Both the position numbers and the translations under genes were made by a program. Shown piece after piece: positions 42,221 through 50,851 of a DNA stretch of 64,000 nt. The notes beneath the pieces were generated by a model. It did not search any database. It worked only from the letters and a program-made list of their open reading frames with translations, and had not been told where the DNA came from. Every line of letters starts with the position of its first letter. Within the stretch, counting starts at the first letter, position 1. The stretch comes from Faecalibacterium prausnitzii (GTDB lineage Bacteria > Bacillota > Clostridia > Oscillospirales > Ruminococcaceae), in contig NZ_PRLE01000004.1 of the NCBI RefSeq assembly GCF_003287495.1, positions 1-64,000 on the forward strand, given 5' to 3'.

Positions 42221-43342
42221 ATGGAATTTGTATTGAAGCTGTTTGATGATATCCTGCTCTCTTTTACAGCTCATCGGACGTTAAACGGCACAGAGGTCCA
42301 TATCACCTCTTTTGATCCATCCAAAAGAGCCAGGCTTCCTCTTGGCACGGAAGCCACCGATTCCTCTTTAGAGCGTTGGCTCCGGCATCGCACCATTCCT
42401 GCCAATCGGGCTTATGTTCAAAATTTTCTCTCCAAAAACGGTCTGAGCGAGAATGATTTCATCGGAATTTTGTCAGTCTGCAAAGGTCTTTCTCTGATCG
42501 ACTGCTATTGGGTCACGACCCCCGATGATAAAAAAACTTTTCAGCAGGTCAACCTGTTTGACAATCGTTTCAGCCAGGTTTTATCGCAAATTGCTTTTAC
42601 CGGCTATGGCAGTTCCCCGCTTTCAAAGTTTCGTTCTTCTCCTGAGTTTACAACAAACGGGATGCTTCCAAAAGCCTGGCGCAGGGTGAAAGGTGAAATT
42701 TACCTTTATAAGGGCGGTACAAGCGGTTTTGCCAATACCGGGAAAGAGCCTTTTTCCGAATTCTATTCCGCTCAGGTTGCAGCCGCCATGGGGCTCGACC
42801 ATATCTATTACAGTCTTTCCATGTGGAAAGGCCAGCTTTGCTCCACCTGTAAACTCTTTACCAGCAAAGAGATTTCTTTTATCCCCGCTTCCACTTTAAT
42901 GGATACTTCCCGTATTACAGAGATCATCGCCTGGTATGACCGCCATGGCTGGAAAGAAAGCCTTTCTGACATGCTGGTATTTGATGCCGTGATCCGCAAT
43001 ACAGACAGACATCTTGGAAATTTCGGTTTTCTGGTAGATAGTCACACGAACAAACTTCTTCAGCCTGCCCCCATCTTTGACAATGGCTTATCTTTGTATT
43101 GCTATGCATTGGATTCCGACCTTGCAAACATTCCCCAGCAGGAAAAGACATTATCTCCTGCGCTTTATGCTGATTTTGATGAAGTTGCCCGCCATGTCAT
43201 GGAAGCAAAGCAACGAGAGGCTCTTCGGCATCTGCTGAATTTCCACTTTAAAAAGCATCCCCGATATAACCTGAGTTCTCAGCGCCTGCATCTTCTGGAA
43301 GCAGCGATCCAATCCAAAGCCCGCGCTTTATTGGACTGCTGA
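42221..43342 (+). CDS. HipA-like kinase-fold protein, orphan
   Basis: A 373-residue protein. The C-terminal part carries the HipA kinase signatures NTDRHLGNFGF (about residues 257-267, catalytic Asp and Mg-binding Asn) and PIFDNGLSL. The N-terminal part has no recognised match. No HipB-type antitoxin gene is adjacent. Its base composition is clearly more AT-rich than its neighbours, a sign of transfer. The start has TTGGAG about 10 bases upstream. It may be a phage-defence or toxin kinase, but this is inference. Confidence 0.75.
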   Translation: MEFVLKLFDDILLSFTAHRTLNGTEVHITSFDPSKRARLPLGTEATDSSLERWLRHRTIPANRAYVQNFLSKNGLSENDFIGILSVCKGLSLIDCYWVTTPDDKKTFQQVNLFDNRFSQVLSQIAFTGYGSSPLSKFRSSPEFTTNGMLPKAWRRVKGEIYLYKGGTSGFANTGKEPFSEFYSAQVAAAMGLDHIYYSLSMWKGQLCSTCKLFTSKEISFIPASTLMDTSRITEIIAWYDRHGWKESLSDMLVFDAVIRNTDRHLGNFGFLVDSHTNKLLQPAPIFDNGLSLYCYALDSDLANIPQQEKTLSPALYADFDEVARHVMEAKQREALRHLLNFHFKKHPRYNLSSQRLHLLEAAIQSKARALLDC

Positions 43343-43398
43343 GTTTTCATCGATTCGGTCTGCATAACCCAAACGATCCATTCAAAAGGAGAAACACT

Positions 43399-43878
43399 AT
43401 GGAACCCATTCTTTCTGCCCCTTGCACCCCGGCACAGCGTCAGCGGGATGTGCTGCTGGGGGCCCTTGTGGGGCTTGCCCGCTCCACGGTCAACGAGCCC
43501 AAGACCGAAGACACTGACCGCATCCTTGCCGCCGGGCTGCGGCAGGCGGCGAACGCCGACGCTGCCGAGGAAGCATTGGCCCGGATGACCCGGATCGTGG
43601 AGACCGAAAAGCACCGCGTGGCCCCCAACTGCGCCACCTGCACGATGCGCTGCGGCAACACCGATAATTACGATTTGGCCCGGTTGTGGACGGCCCCGGA
43701 AAACATCCGCGCCCTCAAGCTGCGGATGCTGCGTTGTGTGTTCCAGCTGGCGCAGGGCCGCCCGGATGCCGCCGCCCAGGAAGTGATCGACCAGGACCTG
43801 TTTGTGCTGGCCGAGGACTGGGACGAAGACCTGCTCCTGCCCGTGGTCCAGCGGGCGGAGGCACTCTGCGGCCGATAA
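43399..43878 (+). CDS. Hypothetical protein with CxxC motifs
   Basis: A 159-residue cytoplasmic, Ala-rich helical protein. The centre has NCATCTMRCGNTDNYDL (about 76-92), three Cys that could bind a metal or Fe-S cluster. The C-terminal half is helical. AAAGGAG lies 8 bases upstream. Not recognised. Followed by a terminator. Confidence 0.65.
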   Translation: MEPILSAPCTPAQRQRDVLLGALVGLARSTVNEPKTEDTDRILAAGLRQAANADAAEEALARMTRIVETEKHRVAPNCATCTMRCGNTDNYDLARLWTAPENIRALKLRMLRCVFQLAQGRPDAAAQEVIDQDLFVLAEDWDEDLLLPVVQRAEALCGR

Positions 43879-43890
43879 ACTTTCCTGTAA

Positions 43891-43940
43891 CCGCCCCGGT
43901 GTTTTGCTGCCGCGATCCGCCGGGGCGGTACTGTTTTTTT
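43891..43940 (+). terminator. Terminator of the CxxC protein gene
   Basis: CCGCCCCGG / CCGGGGCGG perfect 9-bp stem with a 20-base loop, then TACTGTTTTTTT. Confidence 0.85.
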
Positions 43941-44045
43941 CGCCCGTTTCAGCCCTTATTTTCAGCCGTAAGGGCGTAATTTCTGCAAAAATGAGTTTGC
44001 CGGGCCGTTTCTTTGCGAAATTGGACCGGATTTTTGAAAAAACGC

Positions 44046-44074
44046 TTTACAAATGACGCACAAAATTTTATTAT
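44046..44074 (+). promoter_or_regulatory. Promoter of the DUF6465 gene
   Basis: TTTACA, 17-base spacer, TATTAT. The 300-base gap 43879-44179 holds this promoter and the terminator at 43891-43940 only. Confidence 0.7.
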
Positions 44075-44179
44075 ATAAGCAAGTGTTTCCAAAAAAGATT
44101 GGAACATCGCACCTAAGTTTTCCGGAGTCATCCAAACCGTTCCCACGAACATGCATTTTTACGAAAGAAGGTAGAAGAT

Positions 44180-44479
44180 ATGTCCGAGAAAAAGACTGCT
44201 GTCCCTGCAGCACCGGCTGCTGAAGTGCCCGCCTCGGAACCGAAGACCCGCAAAGCTTCCGGCACCCCTGCGCGCCGCGGCCGTCCTCCCCTTACTCCTG
44301 AGGTCTATGTGGAGTACGGCGGAAACCAGTACAACATCACCGATGTGGTCGAGCGCGCCAAGGCCGATTACCGCACCACCCACAAAGTGGGCGTCCAGTC
44401 CTGCAAGGTTTACGTCAAACCCGAAGAGGGCGCTGCTTACTACGTCATCAACAAAGTTTCCGGCAAACTGGAGCTGTAA
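44180..44479 (+). CDS. DUF6465 family protein with AT-hook-like N-terminus
   Basis: A 99-residue protein. The disordered Ala/Pro/Lys N-terminus contains an AT-hook-like PARRGRPPLTP (about 31-41). The C-terminal 60 residues (VYVEYGGNQYNITDVVERAK, VQSCKVYVKPEEGAAYYVIN) fit DUF6465. It may be a nucleoid-associated protein. AAGAAGG lies upstream; a separate promoter and terminator make it a single-gene unit. Confidence 0.8.
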   Translation: MSEKKTAVPAAPAAEVPASEPKTRKASGTPARRGRPPLTPEVYVEYGGNQYNITDVVERAKADYRTTHKVGVQSCKVYVKPEEGAAYYVINKVSGKLEL

Positions 44480-44534
44480 TTTTCCCTGCGATGACTCCTC
44501 TCATACTCCCCCAGCCCCAAGAAAACAGGAAACA

Positions 44535-44583
44535 AAAAAGACTGCCGCAGAAAGGTCATTCCCTCTGCCGCAGTCTTTTTTGT
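44535..44583. terminator. Bidirectional terminator
   Basis: AAAAAAGACTGCCGCAGA pairs perfectly with its complement around a 14-base loop; T runs on both strands. It separates the DUF6465 gene from the convergent carboxypeptidase. Confidence 0.9.
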
Positions 44584-44595
44584 TATTTCCGGGTG

Positions 44596-46092
44596 TTACA
44601 GGCCGTACAGCTCACTGAATTTCCGGGTCAGGTAGTCGGTGTAGTAGTGCGGGTCAAAGGTGCCGCAGGCGTTCTTGACCACATCCGCCGGGACATACAG
44701 CCCGCCGTACTGGTGCACTTTCTCGTGCAGCCAGGCTGTGATGGGGGCCAGCTCGCCCTTTGCGATGCTGTCCTCCACATCCACGTCCTGCTCCATGTTG
44801 TGGAGCATCTGGGCACCGTAGGCGTTGCCCAGCGCGTAGGAGGGAAAGTAGCCGAACGCGCCGCCGGACCAGTGGCTGTCCTGCAGGCAGCCGTCCCGGT
44901 CGTTGGGGACGTCGATGCCGAGATATTCTTTGTAGAGCTTCGCCCATTCCGCCGGGACATCCGTGGCTTCCAGCGTGCCGCCGATGAGCTGCTTTTCGAT
45001 CTCATACCGCACCATGACGTGCAGGCAGTAGGTCAGCTCGTCGGACTCGGTGCGGACGAGGCTGGGCTGGGCCTTGTTGACCGCCCGGTAGAACTGCTCG
45101 GCGCTCACGCCGCCCAGCTGCTCCGGGAAGAATTGCTGCACCGTGGGGTAGATGGCCTCGATGAAGCCCCGGGAGCGGCCCACCAGATTTTCATAGAAGC
45201 GGGACTGGCTCTCGTGCACGCCCATGGAGACGCCGCCTGCCAGGCAGGTATACTGCAAGTCGTCCCGGATGCCCAGTTCATACAGAGCATGGCCGCCCTC
45301 GTGCAGGACAGAGTACATGGAGGACGCCACATTGCGGGTGTCGTAGTTCGTGGTAATGCGGACGTCCTTGTTGTTGAATTCCAGCGTGAACGGATGCTCC
45401 GTCTCGCCCAGGCCGCAGTGGCCCCGGTCCAGCCCCATGACCTGCATCAGATCATCCGCAAAGGCTTTCTGCTTGTCCACCGGATAATAGTTGTGCAGGA
45501 AGCTGTCGTCGATCTGGGGCTTCCGGGCAATCTTCTGCAGCAGCGGCACAATGGTCTGGCGCAGAGTGGCAAAAAATTCGTCCAGCATTTTGGTATCCAC
45601 GCCCCGCTCGTACTCGTTCAGGAGGGCATCATAGGGGGCTCTGGTGCTGTCGTAATAGGCGGCAAATTTGCGGTTATACTCTACCAGCTCCTGCAGCAGG
45701 GGGCAGAACATTGCAAAGTCATCTTTTTCTTTTGCCTTGTGCCAGACATCTCCCGCTTTGTTCACCAGCTCACTGTAGGCGATATACTCTTCGGCAGGGA
45801 TGCGGGTCAGCTGGTCACAGCGGCGGCGCAGCTCCTCCACCTCGCGGCGGTGGAGAAGATCCAGCTCGTCCTTTTGGCGGTCCAGCTCATCCAGCAGGGC
45901 TCGGGTCTCGGGGCAGATCATGAGCTGCTGCTCCTCGCCTGCCAGCACACCCAGCGCCACACCCCGGCCCTCTGAGGTGTTCTTCGGGGCCACGGTGTCG
46001 GCATCCAGGTTCATGGCCGAACAGGCGTAGTGGATGGCGTAGAGCTTTTTCTGCAGCTGTTCCAGCTGCTGCAACGCATGTTGTTTTTCCAT
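44596..46092 (-). CDS. M32 family carboxypeptidase (Taq type)
   Basis: A 498-residue zinc metallopeptidase that removes C-terminal residues from peptides. The zinc site HEGGHALYELG is at about 262-272, the M32 motif HESQSRFYENLVGRS follows, and the DTR-like region lies near IRDDLQYTCL. ATG at 46092 is chosen because GAGG lies 10 bases upstream; an ATG 3 codons earlier touches that site. Cytoplasmic, no signal peptide. Lies downstream of the metallophosphoesterase. Confidence 0.93.
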   Translation of the reverse strand: MEKQHALQQLEQLQKKLYAIHYACSAMNLDADTVAPKNTSEGRGVALGVLAGEEQQLMICPETRALLDELDRQKDELDLLHRREVEELRRRCDQLTRIPAEEYIAYSELVNKAGDVWHKAKEKDDFAMFCPLLQELVEYNRKFAAYYDSTRAPYDALLNEYERGVDTKMLDEFFATLRQTIVPLLQKIARKPQIDDSFLHNYYPVDKQKAFADDLMQVMGLDRGHCGLGETEHPFTLEFNNKDVRITTNYDTRNVASSMYSVLHEGGHALYELGIRDDLQYTCLAGGVSMGVHESQSRFYENLVGRSRGFIEAIYPTVQQFFPEQLGGVSAEQFYRAVNKAQPSLVRTESDELTYCLHVMVRYEIEKQLIGGTLEATDVPAEWAKLYKEYLGIDVPNDRDGCLQDSHWSGGAFGYFPSYALGNAYGAQMLHNMEQDVDVEDSIAKGELAPITAWLHEKVHQYGGLYVPADVVKNACGTFDPHYYTDYLTRKFSELYGL

Positions 46093-46104
46093 GGGATTCA
46101 TACC

Positions 46105-46764
46105 TCAATTCTCGGTCGTAAAGGCCGGATTTTTCCAAAAGAATTTTTGCCGGGCGGTCGGGTCCGGATCGGGGATCTCAAACAGGTACCGCTCTGTGGC
46201 GTTGATGACCGTCGTCCGGCCATGGGTGCAGACGCGGGGGAGTTTGGCGTCGTAGCTCAGGTGCACATGCCCGTGCACGAACCACTTGGGCTGGTAATCT
46301 TCCAGCAGGCCGTTGAACGTCTCAAACCCCATGTGGGCCTTGTCGCCGCCGTCGTTCAGGCCTTTGGCCGGGGCGTGGGTCAGCAGCAGGTCGATGCCGC
46401 CCGCCCGGTGGGCCTTGAACCAGAGTTTTCGGGCACGGCGCCGCATCTCTTTTTCGGTGTACTGGTAGGTGTCCTCCCGGTTATACCGGATGCACCCGCC
46501 CAGCCCCATGATGCGGAGCCCTTTCCAGATATAAACTTCATCGTCCACGCAGATGCAGCCGCCGGGCTCATCGCCCTTATAGCTGCCATCGTGGTTGCCG
46601 TGAACATACAAAATGGGGGCTGCGGTAAAGTTGGTCAGATACTCCAAATATTTCTTGGGCAGATCCCCGCAGGAGAGGATGATGTCCACGCCTGCCAGCT
46701 TCTCCCGGGTGCAGTAATCCCACAACGCTTTGGAGGGGACATCGGAAATTGCAAGTATTTTCAC
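46105..46764 (-). CDS. Metallophosphoesterase (calcineurin-like)
   Basis: A 219-residue two-metal phosphoesterase. Motifs in order: ISDVPS (about 6), SCGDLPKKYLEYL (about 34), VHGNHDGSY (about 60), LLTHAPAKGLND and WFVHGHVHLSY. GTG at 46764 is the likely start (MKILAISDV); a GTG 3 codons earlier is closer to the GGAG site. The substrate is not predictable. It lies directly after the BMP-type gene. Confidence 0.88.
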   Translation of the reverse strand: MKILAISDVPSKALWDYCTREKLAGVDIILSCGDLPKKYLEYLTNFTAAPILYVHGNHDGSYKGDEPGGCICVDDEVYIWKGLRIMGLGGCIRYNREDTYQYTEKEMRRRARKLWFKAHRAGGIDLLLTHAPAKGLNDGGDKAHMGFETFNGLLEDYQPKWFVHGHVHLSYDAKLPRVCTHGRTTVINATERYLFEIPDPDPTARQKFFWKNPAFTTEN

Positions 46765-46796
46765 GTTTCGCACTGCTCCATTCCGTTCTTCTTTTT

Positions 46797-48722
46797 TTAC
46801 CGCGGCATGTCCTTGTAGCGGTCCAGCCCGTTGACTTCCAGCAGGAACCGGCTCTTGACATTCAGCTCTTCGTACCGGGGCATCTCGCCCTCCACGCACT
46901 CGTCCAGCCAGTCCATCTTCATCAGCTCCTGAGGAGTGTAAATGCCGGTGGCAGCGCCCTGCTTGCGGTGGCCCTGGGCGTACTCCTCGCTGGGGAACAC
47001 CTGCACATCGTCCTTTGCGATCTGCTTTTCCACCAGCCGCAGCAGCTGCATGGTGCCGCTGTTCTGCCCGGCGCTGTAGCTGATCTGCTCCGCGCCGCTC
47101 CTCATGCCCCACCAGTAGTTGATGGCGCGGCCGTTGGCGCTGTTCCAGGTGCCGTCGAACACCGAGCGGACGATCTCGATGAAGAACGTGTCCCACCGCC
47201 ATTCCGGCAGGCCGATGGGCTGCAAAATGCCGTCCGGCAGACGGCGGCAGAGGCCGTAGTCCCGGTGGGTGCCCTCCGGCTCCCGGTCATCCCGGGCATA
47301 GAAGACTTCAATGTCTTTCCGGTCCGAGAAATCCAGCGGATGGGCCGGGTCCGGCAGGCAGGCCCAGCGGAGGACCACTCTGCCCTCTGGCCGGACGCTC
47401 CTGAGCCCCTGTACAAAGGCATTGATGGCCGCCGGCACGCCGTAGACCGGGTTTGCCGCCACATAGCCCACATGGTCGGAGCGGGAGGTGATGCCCGCCA
47501 GCATTCCCAGCAGATACGTTACCTCATAGGTGCGGGGGTAATAGGTGCGCACCAGCGGGTGGGGCGCGTTGAGGGAACAGTTCAAAAACCGGGTGCCGGG
47601 GTGCTGCGCCGCCACTTTCAGGCAGGCGGGGTGCATCCGGGCGCTGGTGGTAAACACGATGTCGGCATTGTCATGGGCCACATCTTCCAGCACCTGCTCC
47701 GCATCCACCTCCGGGTTGACGTTTTCCCGGCAGCTGACACGCACCCGGCCCGGGAACGCCTTGAGCAGCGCGTCCCGGCCCTTATCCTGACCCCGCACCC
47801 AGGCACTGGTCTGGGCGTTGTGCTCGTGCAGGAGCACCACCCGCAGCTCACTGGGCCGCGGGCTGAAAATATTCAGCTTGCTGAGCAGCGGTTCCGCGCC
47901 CTGCTTGGTGGCGGGCTCCAGCTGCAGCTCCACCGCCTGCGGCCGGGTCAGGATCTTGATCTCATCCCAGAGCTTGGAGAGGTTCTCCCGCACCTGGGCA
48001 GGGGTGGATTCAATGGCGTCGGAGTAGCGGTAAACCGCCAGGTACACCAGCAGCGCATCGCCGGGCGTCAGCCCAAGGGCCGAGCCGCCCAGTGCATAGA
48101 ACTGCTGGCTGAACATGGTGTAAAGGGAAGCGAAATTCAGCCGGTCGTCGTCTGTCCAGCTCTCGCCCGTAGCCTTGCAGGCCAGCGTCTGCAATTTGGC
48201 ATAGCCGCCCAGCCGGGAGAAATGGACATAGTTGATCTTGGAGAGCTTGTAAAAATCCAGGAACTCATAGTAGATCTTGTTTTCCAGCGTCTCGTTCCGC
48301 TCCGGCACCAGCCGGGTCACGGTGCCGGGGATCTTGACCGCCTCATAGTACTTGAGCACCGAGACCCGCTTGTTGCCCTCTTCCACATAGAATTTGTTCA
48401 GGTATTCGTAGGCCGTAACGGGATACCGGATGCCTTCTTCCAGATGGGCGTCGCAGAGGTTGGACCACTTGCGGGCAAACTCGCTGTCGGCTTCCAGGAT
48501 CGGCATGAAATTGGGGGCAAAGGCCGTGTGGCGGCCCGCCGTTTTGGTGCCCACAATGCTCTCGGCCGGGATGTCCACCAGCCCCAGCGGCTCCTGTGCC
48601 ACAATGTTGACACCTCTTAAAATATCGTCCAGTACCGCCAGGTAGGGCGACTGACCGCGTGCCTGCGCGGCACGGGTAGCGCGCTGACCCGCGCGCAGGG
48701 CGTTTCTGTAATCTTCCAGCAT
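46797..48722 (-). CDS. BMP/PnrA-type binding protein without signal peptide, with ParB-like N-terminal domain
   Basis: A 641-residue protein. The C-terminal half (about 295-560: VVLLHEHNAQTSAW, DIVFTTSARMHPACL, LGMLAGITSRSDHVGYVAA, PAAINAFVQG) matches BMP/PnrA-type nucleoside-binding proteins of ABC importers. Residues about 90-140 resemble a ParB/sulfiredoxin-like fold (YPVTAYEYLNKFYVEEGNKR). There is no signal peptide or lipobox, so it is predicted to be cytoplasmic and no permease genes are near. It may sense nucleosides inside the cell. Confidence 0.8.
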   Translation of the reverse strand: MLEDYRNALRAGQRATRAAQARGQSPYLAVLDDILRGVNIVAQEPLGLVDIPAESIVGTKTAGRHTAFAPNFMPILEADSEFARKWSNLCDAHLEEGIRYPVTAYEYLNKFYVEEGNKRVSVLKYYEAVKIPGTVTRLVPERNETLENKIYYEFLDFYKLSKINYVHFSRLGGYAKLQTLACKATGESWTDDDRLNFASLYTMFSQQFYALGGSALGLTPGDALLVYLAVYRYSDAIESTPAQVRENLSKLWDEIKILTRPQAVELQLEPATKQGAEPLLSKLNIFSPRPSELRVVLLHEHNAQTSAWVRGQDKGRDALLKAFPGRVRVSCRENVNPEVDAEQVLEDVAHDNADIVFTTSARMHPACLKVAAQHPGTRFLNCSLNAPHPLVRTYYPRTYEVTYLLGMLAGITSRSDHVGYVAANPVYGVPAAINAFVQGLRSVRPEGRVVLRWACLPDPAHPLDFSDRKDIEVFYARDDREPEGTHRDYGLCRRLPDGILQPIGLPEWRWDTFFIEIVRSVFDGTWNSANGRAINYWWGMRSGAEQISYSAGQNSGTMQLLRLVEKQIAKDDVQVFPSEEYAQGHRKQGAATGIYTPQELMKMDWLDECVEGEMPRYEELNVKSRFLLEVNGLDRYKDMPR

Positions 48723-48918
48723 CGGCAGGACTCCTTTTCAAAAACGAGTTCCAATTATTTCTTCTGAGAAACGGGGCGCTGCAGTCTGCCCGCGCTGCCC
48801 CGGGTACAGTATACCATGAAATTCCGCTTTGTGGAACTTTTCTCCGGCAAAGGTGTTGAATTCTTGCAAAATTTCAGGTACGATAGGAGAAACGATCGAA
48901 GTAAAGAGGTACCAGTAT

Positions 48919-49482
48919 ATGAATACACAGCAGCTGCCCAGACTGGAAGCAGGCGAATATCCCGGCGGGGTCTGGTATTACGAGCCCCATACTTACCAGC
49001 CCTACCGTTTTGTGCTGGGCCGGGTGGGCCGCCACCCGCTGGTCTGCATCGGCATCAACCCCAGCACCGCCCAGCCCGGCGCGCTGGACCCCACCCTGAA
49101 AAGCGTGGAGCGGCTGGCCGCCGCCAACGGGTTCGACAGCTGGATCATGTTCAACGTTTACCCCCAGCGTGCCACCGACCCCAACGATATGGACAAGACC
49201 CCGGACCGCGCCCTCTGTGACGAAAATCTGCTCTGGCTGCGGGCGGTACTGGCCGAGACGGAACCCACCATGTGGGCCGCCTGGGGCACCCTGATCGAAA
49301 AGCGGGATTACCTGCCCGGCCTGATGCGGGAGATGGTGGCCCTGACCCGGGAGCGGGACATTCCGTGGGTCACGTTCGGCAAGCGGAGCAAAAAGGGCCA
49401 CCCGCACCACCCGCTCTACCTGCGCAAGGATTCCACACCCGAGCCTTTTGATGTGGAAAACTATCTGGATACCTGTTTCTGA
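48919..49482 (+). CDS. DUF1643 domain protein
   Basis: A 187-residue protein with the DUF1643 pattern: VCIGINPSTAQPGALDPTL (about 37-55), NVYPQRATDP, AAWGTLI and HPLYL. ATG at 48919 has AAAGAGG 8 bases upstream and gives the natural MNTQQLPRLEAG start. Function unknown. Confidence 0.85.
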   Translation: MNTQQLPRLEAGEYPGGVWYYEPHTYQPYRFVLGRVGRHPLVCIGINPSTAQPGALDPTLKSVERLAAANGFDSWIMFNVYPQRATDPNDMDKTPDRALCDENLLWLRAVLAETEPTMWAAWGTLIEKRDYLPGLMREMVALTRERDIPWVTFGKRSKKGHPHHPLYLRKDSTPEPFDVENYLDTCF

Positions 49483-49506
49483 TTTCTTTTTCGGGAGGGA
49501 TGTTCC

Positions 49507-50043
49507 ATGACCCCGGAACAATACCGTAAAATACGCGATGGGCTGGATGCCCGGCCCACCCTGCGCCAGCTGGTCCTCTTCTGCAACCATTGGCTTCCGG
49601 CCGTGCCGTTCGTCTGCTACCCGGTGCTGCTGGTCATCTTGAATGTGCAGTGGTTCGCCCTGCTGCGGGTGGGCTCTGCCGCCGCCCTTGATTTTATGCA
49701 GCAGATTGCCCGGGCCATTCTCGTGCCGGGCATCACGTTCTGGTTCGGCACGGCCCTGCGGGCCCGGCTGAACCGCCCCCGCCCCTATGAGCAGCCCGGA
49801 TTTGTGCCGCTGGTGGCCAAGGAGACCAAAGGCCACTCGTTCCCCTCCCGCCACGCGCTGAGTGCCGCCGTGCTGGCCATGACCTGGCTCCGCTTTTTCC
49901 CGGCCGTGGGCGTCGCTATGGTCATCATCACCCTGCTCATCTGTGCACTGCGGGTACTGGTAGGAGTGCACTCGGTGCCGGACGTTCTCTTTGGCGCTGC
50001 CCTGGGCTTCGGGCTGGGGGCTGTGGGCATGTGGCTGTTGTAA
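49507..50043 (+). CDS. PAP2-family membrane phosphatase
   Basis: A 178-residue membrane protein with five to six helices. Active-site motifs are RPRPYE (about 95), GHSFPSRHA (about 109-117; His nucleophile region) and RVLVGVHSVPDVLFG (about 143-157). It removes phosphate from lipid substrates such as undecaprenyl or phosphatidylglycerol phosphates. GGGAGGG lies 9 bases upstream. Confidence 0.92.
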   Translation: MTPEQYRKIRDGLDARPTLRQLVLFCNHWLPAVPFVCYPVLLVILNVQWFALLRVGSAAALDFMQQIARAILVPGITFWFGTALRARLNRPRPYEQPGFVPLVAKETKGHSFPSRHALSAAVLAMTWLRFFPAVGVAMVIITLLICALRVLVGVHSVPDVLFGAALGFGLGAVGMWLL

Positions 50044-50099
50044 GTTCCCGGCCCTGCGAAACGCGGAAAAAGAAAAAACGGGAATTTTCAAATTTGTTC

Positions 50100-50127
50100 T
50101 TGACAGGGTCCCCCGAGTATGGTATTA
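50100..50127 (+). promoter_or_regulatory. Promoter of the tRNA-Arg/tRNA-His unit
   Basis: TTGACA, 16-base spacer, TATTAT, 65 bases before tRNA-Arg. Confidence 0.8.
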
Positions 50128-50191
50128 TACTTCTCGCAGCGTGTGCCGACACACACTGCCGCCATACAGGAACCCAATGGGATAACAACGT

Positions 50192-50265
<74 letters not shown>

Positions 50266-50272
50266 TTGATAT

Positions 50273-50350
50273 GGTGCCCATAGCGTAGTCGGTTAACGCG
50301 CCAGATTGTGGATCTGGAGACCGTGGGTTCGAGTCCCACTGGGCACCCCA
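50273..50350 (+). tRNA. tRNA-His (anticodon GTG), CCA encoded
   Basis: A 78-nt tRNA including the extra G at -1 that pairs with C73. Acceptor stem GTGCCCA/TGGGCAC, anticodon arm CCAGATTGTGGATCTGG, encoded CCA. Parts of its 3' end are repeated in inverse orientation at 50400-50415 and 50627-50644. Confidence 0.95.
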
Positions 50351-50353
50351 CCA

Positions 50354-50394
50354 AAAAATCCGCTGTTGCTTTTGCAACGGCGGATTTTTTCTTT
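50354..50394 (+). terminator. Terminator of the tRNA unit
   Basis: AAAAAATCCGC-tGTTGC / GCAAC-gGCGGATTTTTT with a 4-base loop. Confidence 0.9.
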
Positions 50395-50399
50395 CAGTC

Positions 50400-50415
50400 C
50401 AGTGGGACTCGAACA
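50400..50415 (-). repeat. Inverse partial copy of tRNA-His 3' end (a)
   Basis: CCAGTGGGACTCGAAC is the complement of the T-loop and acceptor part of tRNA-His (GTTCGAGTCCCACTGG). Confidence 0.7.
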
Positions 50416-50626
50416 GGGCGGCGGCTGCAAGCCGCAACTAACAGCCCAGTGCAACGACGACGACCACTGCCTGCGGCAGAAACAGGGAGGAGTTGTTGGG
50501 GCCGCGTTCTGATTTTTCAAAGCCTCGCCAAGAGGCTGTGGAAAAATCAGCAAACGCAACCCGTCGCTGTTGGTTAGTCCGCGGGTCCTAGACCCGTAGG
50601 AATGTCTACCGTGGCAGTACCAGGTG
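50416..50626. other. Non-coding segment bounded by tRNA-His-like repeats
   Basis: About 210 bases with no credible gene. It holds a hairpin (GATTTTTCaaAGCCTC / GAGGCTgtGGAAAAATC region, 50511-50549) and a short GGGTCctaGACCC palindrome. It could be a remnant of an integrated element. Confidence 0.5.
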
Positions 50627-50644
50627 CCCAGTGGGACTCGAGAT
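50627..50644 (-). repeat. Inverse partial copy of tRNA-His 3' end (b)
   Basis: GTGCCCAGTGGGACTCGA is the exact complement of the last 18 bases of the tRNA-His body before CCA. With copy (a) it forms a direct repeat around a segment of about 210 bp. Confidence 0.75.
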
Positions 50645-50681
50645 AAAATGCATCTAAAATCTGCGGCAGCGCCGCAAATCG

Positions 50682-50746
50682 AAAAATCCCCAAAATCGGA
50701 ATAGCGTCTGTGCGCAGGCACACCGCCCGATTCTGGGGATTTTTCT
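50682..50746 (-). terminator. Long hairpin at the end of the phage cassette
   Basis: AAAAATCCCC / GGGGATTTTT with an inner AATCGG / CCGATT pair around a 30-base loop. It lies about 105 bases downstream of the last phage gene on the minus strand and probably ends that operon. Confidence 0.75.
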
Positions 50747-50851
50747 ACTTCATTGGGGTTATTAGGGGCGAGCAGCCCCTGATTCGTGCCCGCGCCTCGA
50801 AAAAGCGGTGCTTTTCTGGTACTCTTTTGGCACGCAAAAGAGTACAAACAT

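Noticed and set aside
50400-50644. A further tRNA gene on the minus strand
   Set aside because: Only the T-arm and acceptor end are present; no D-arm or anticodon arm can be folded upstream of either copy.
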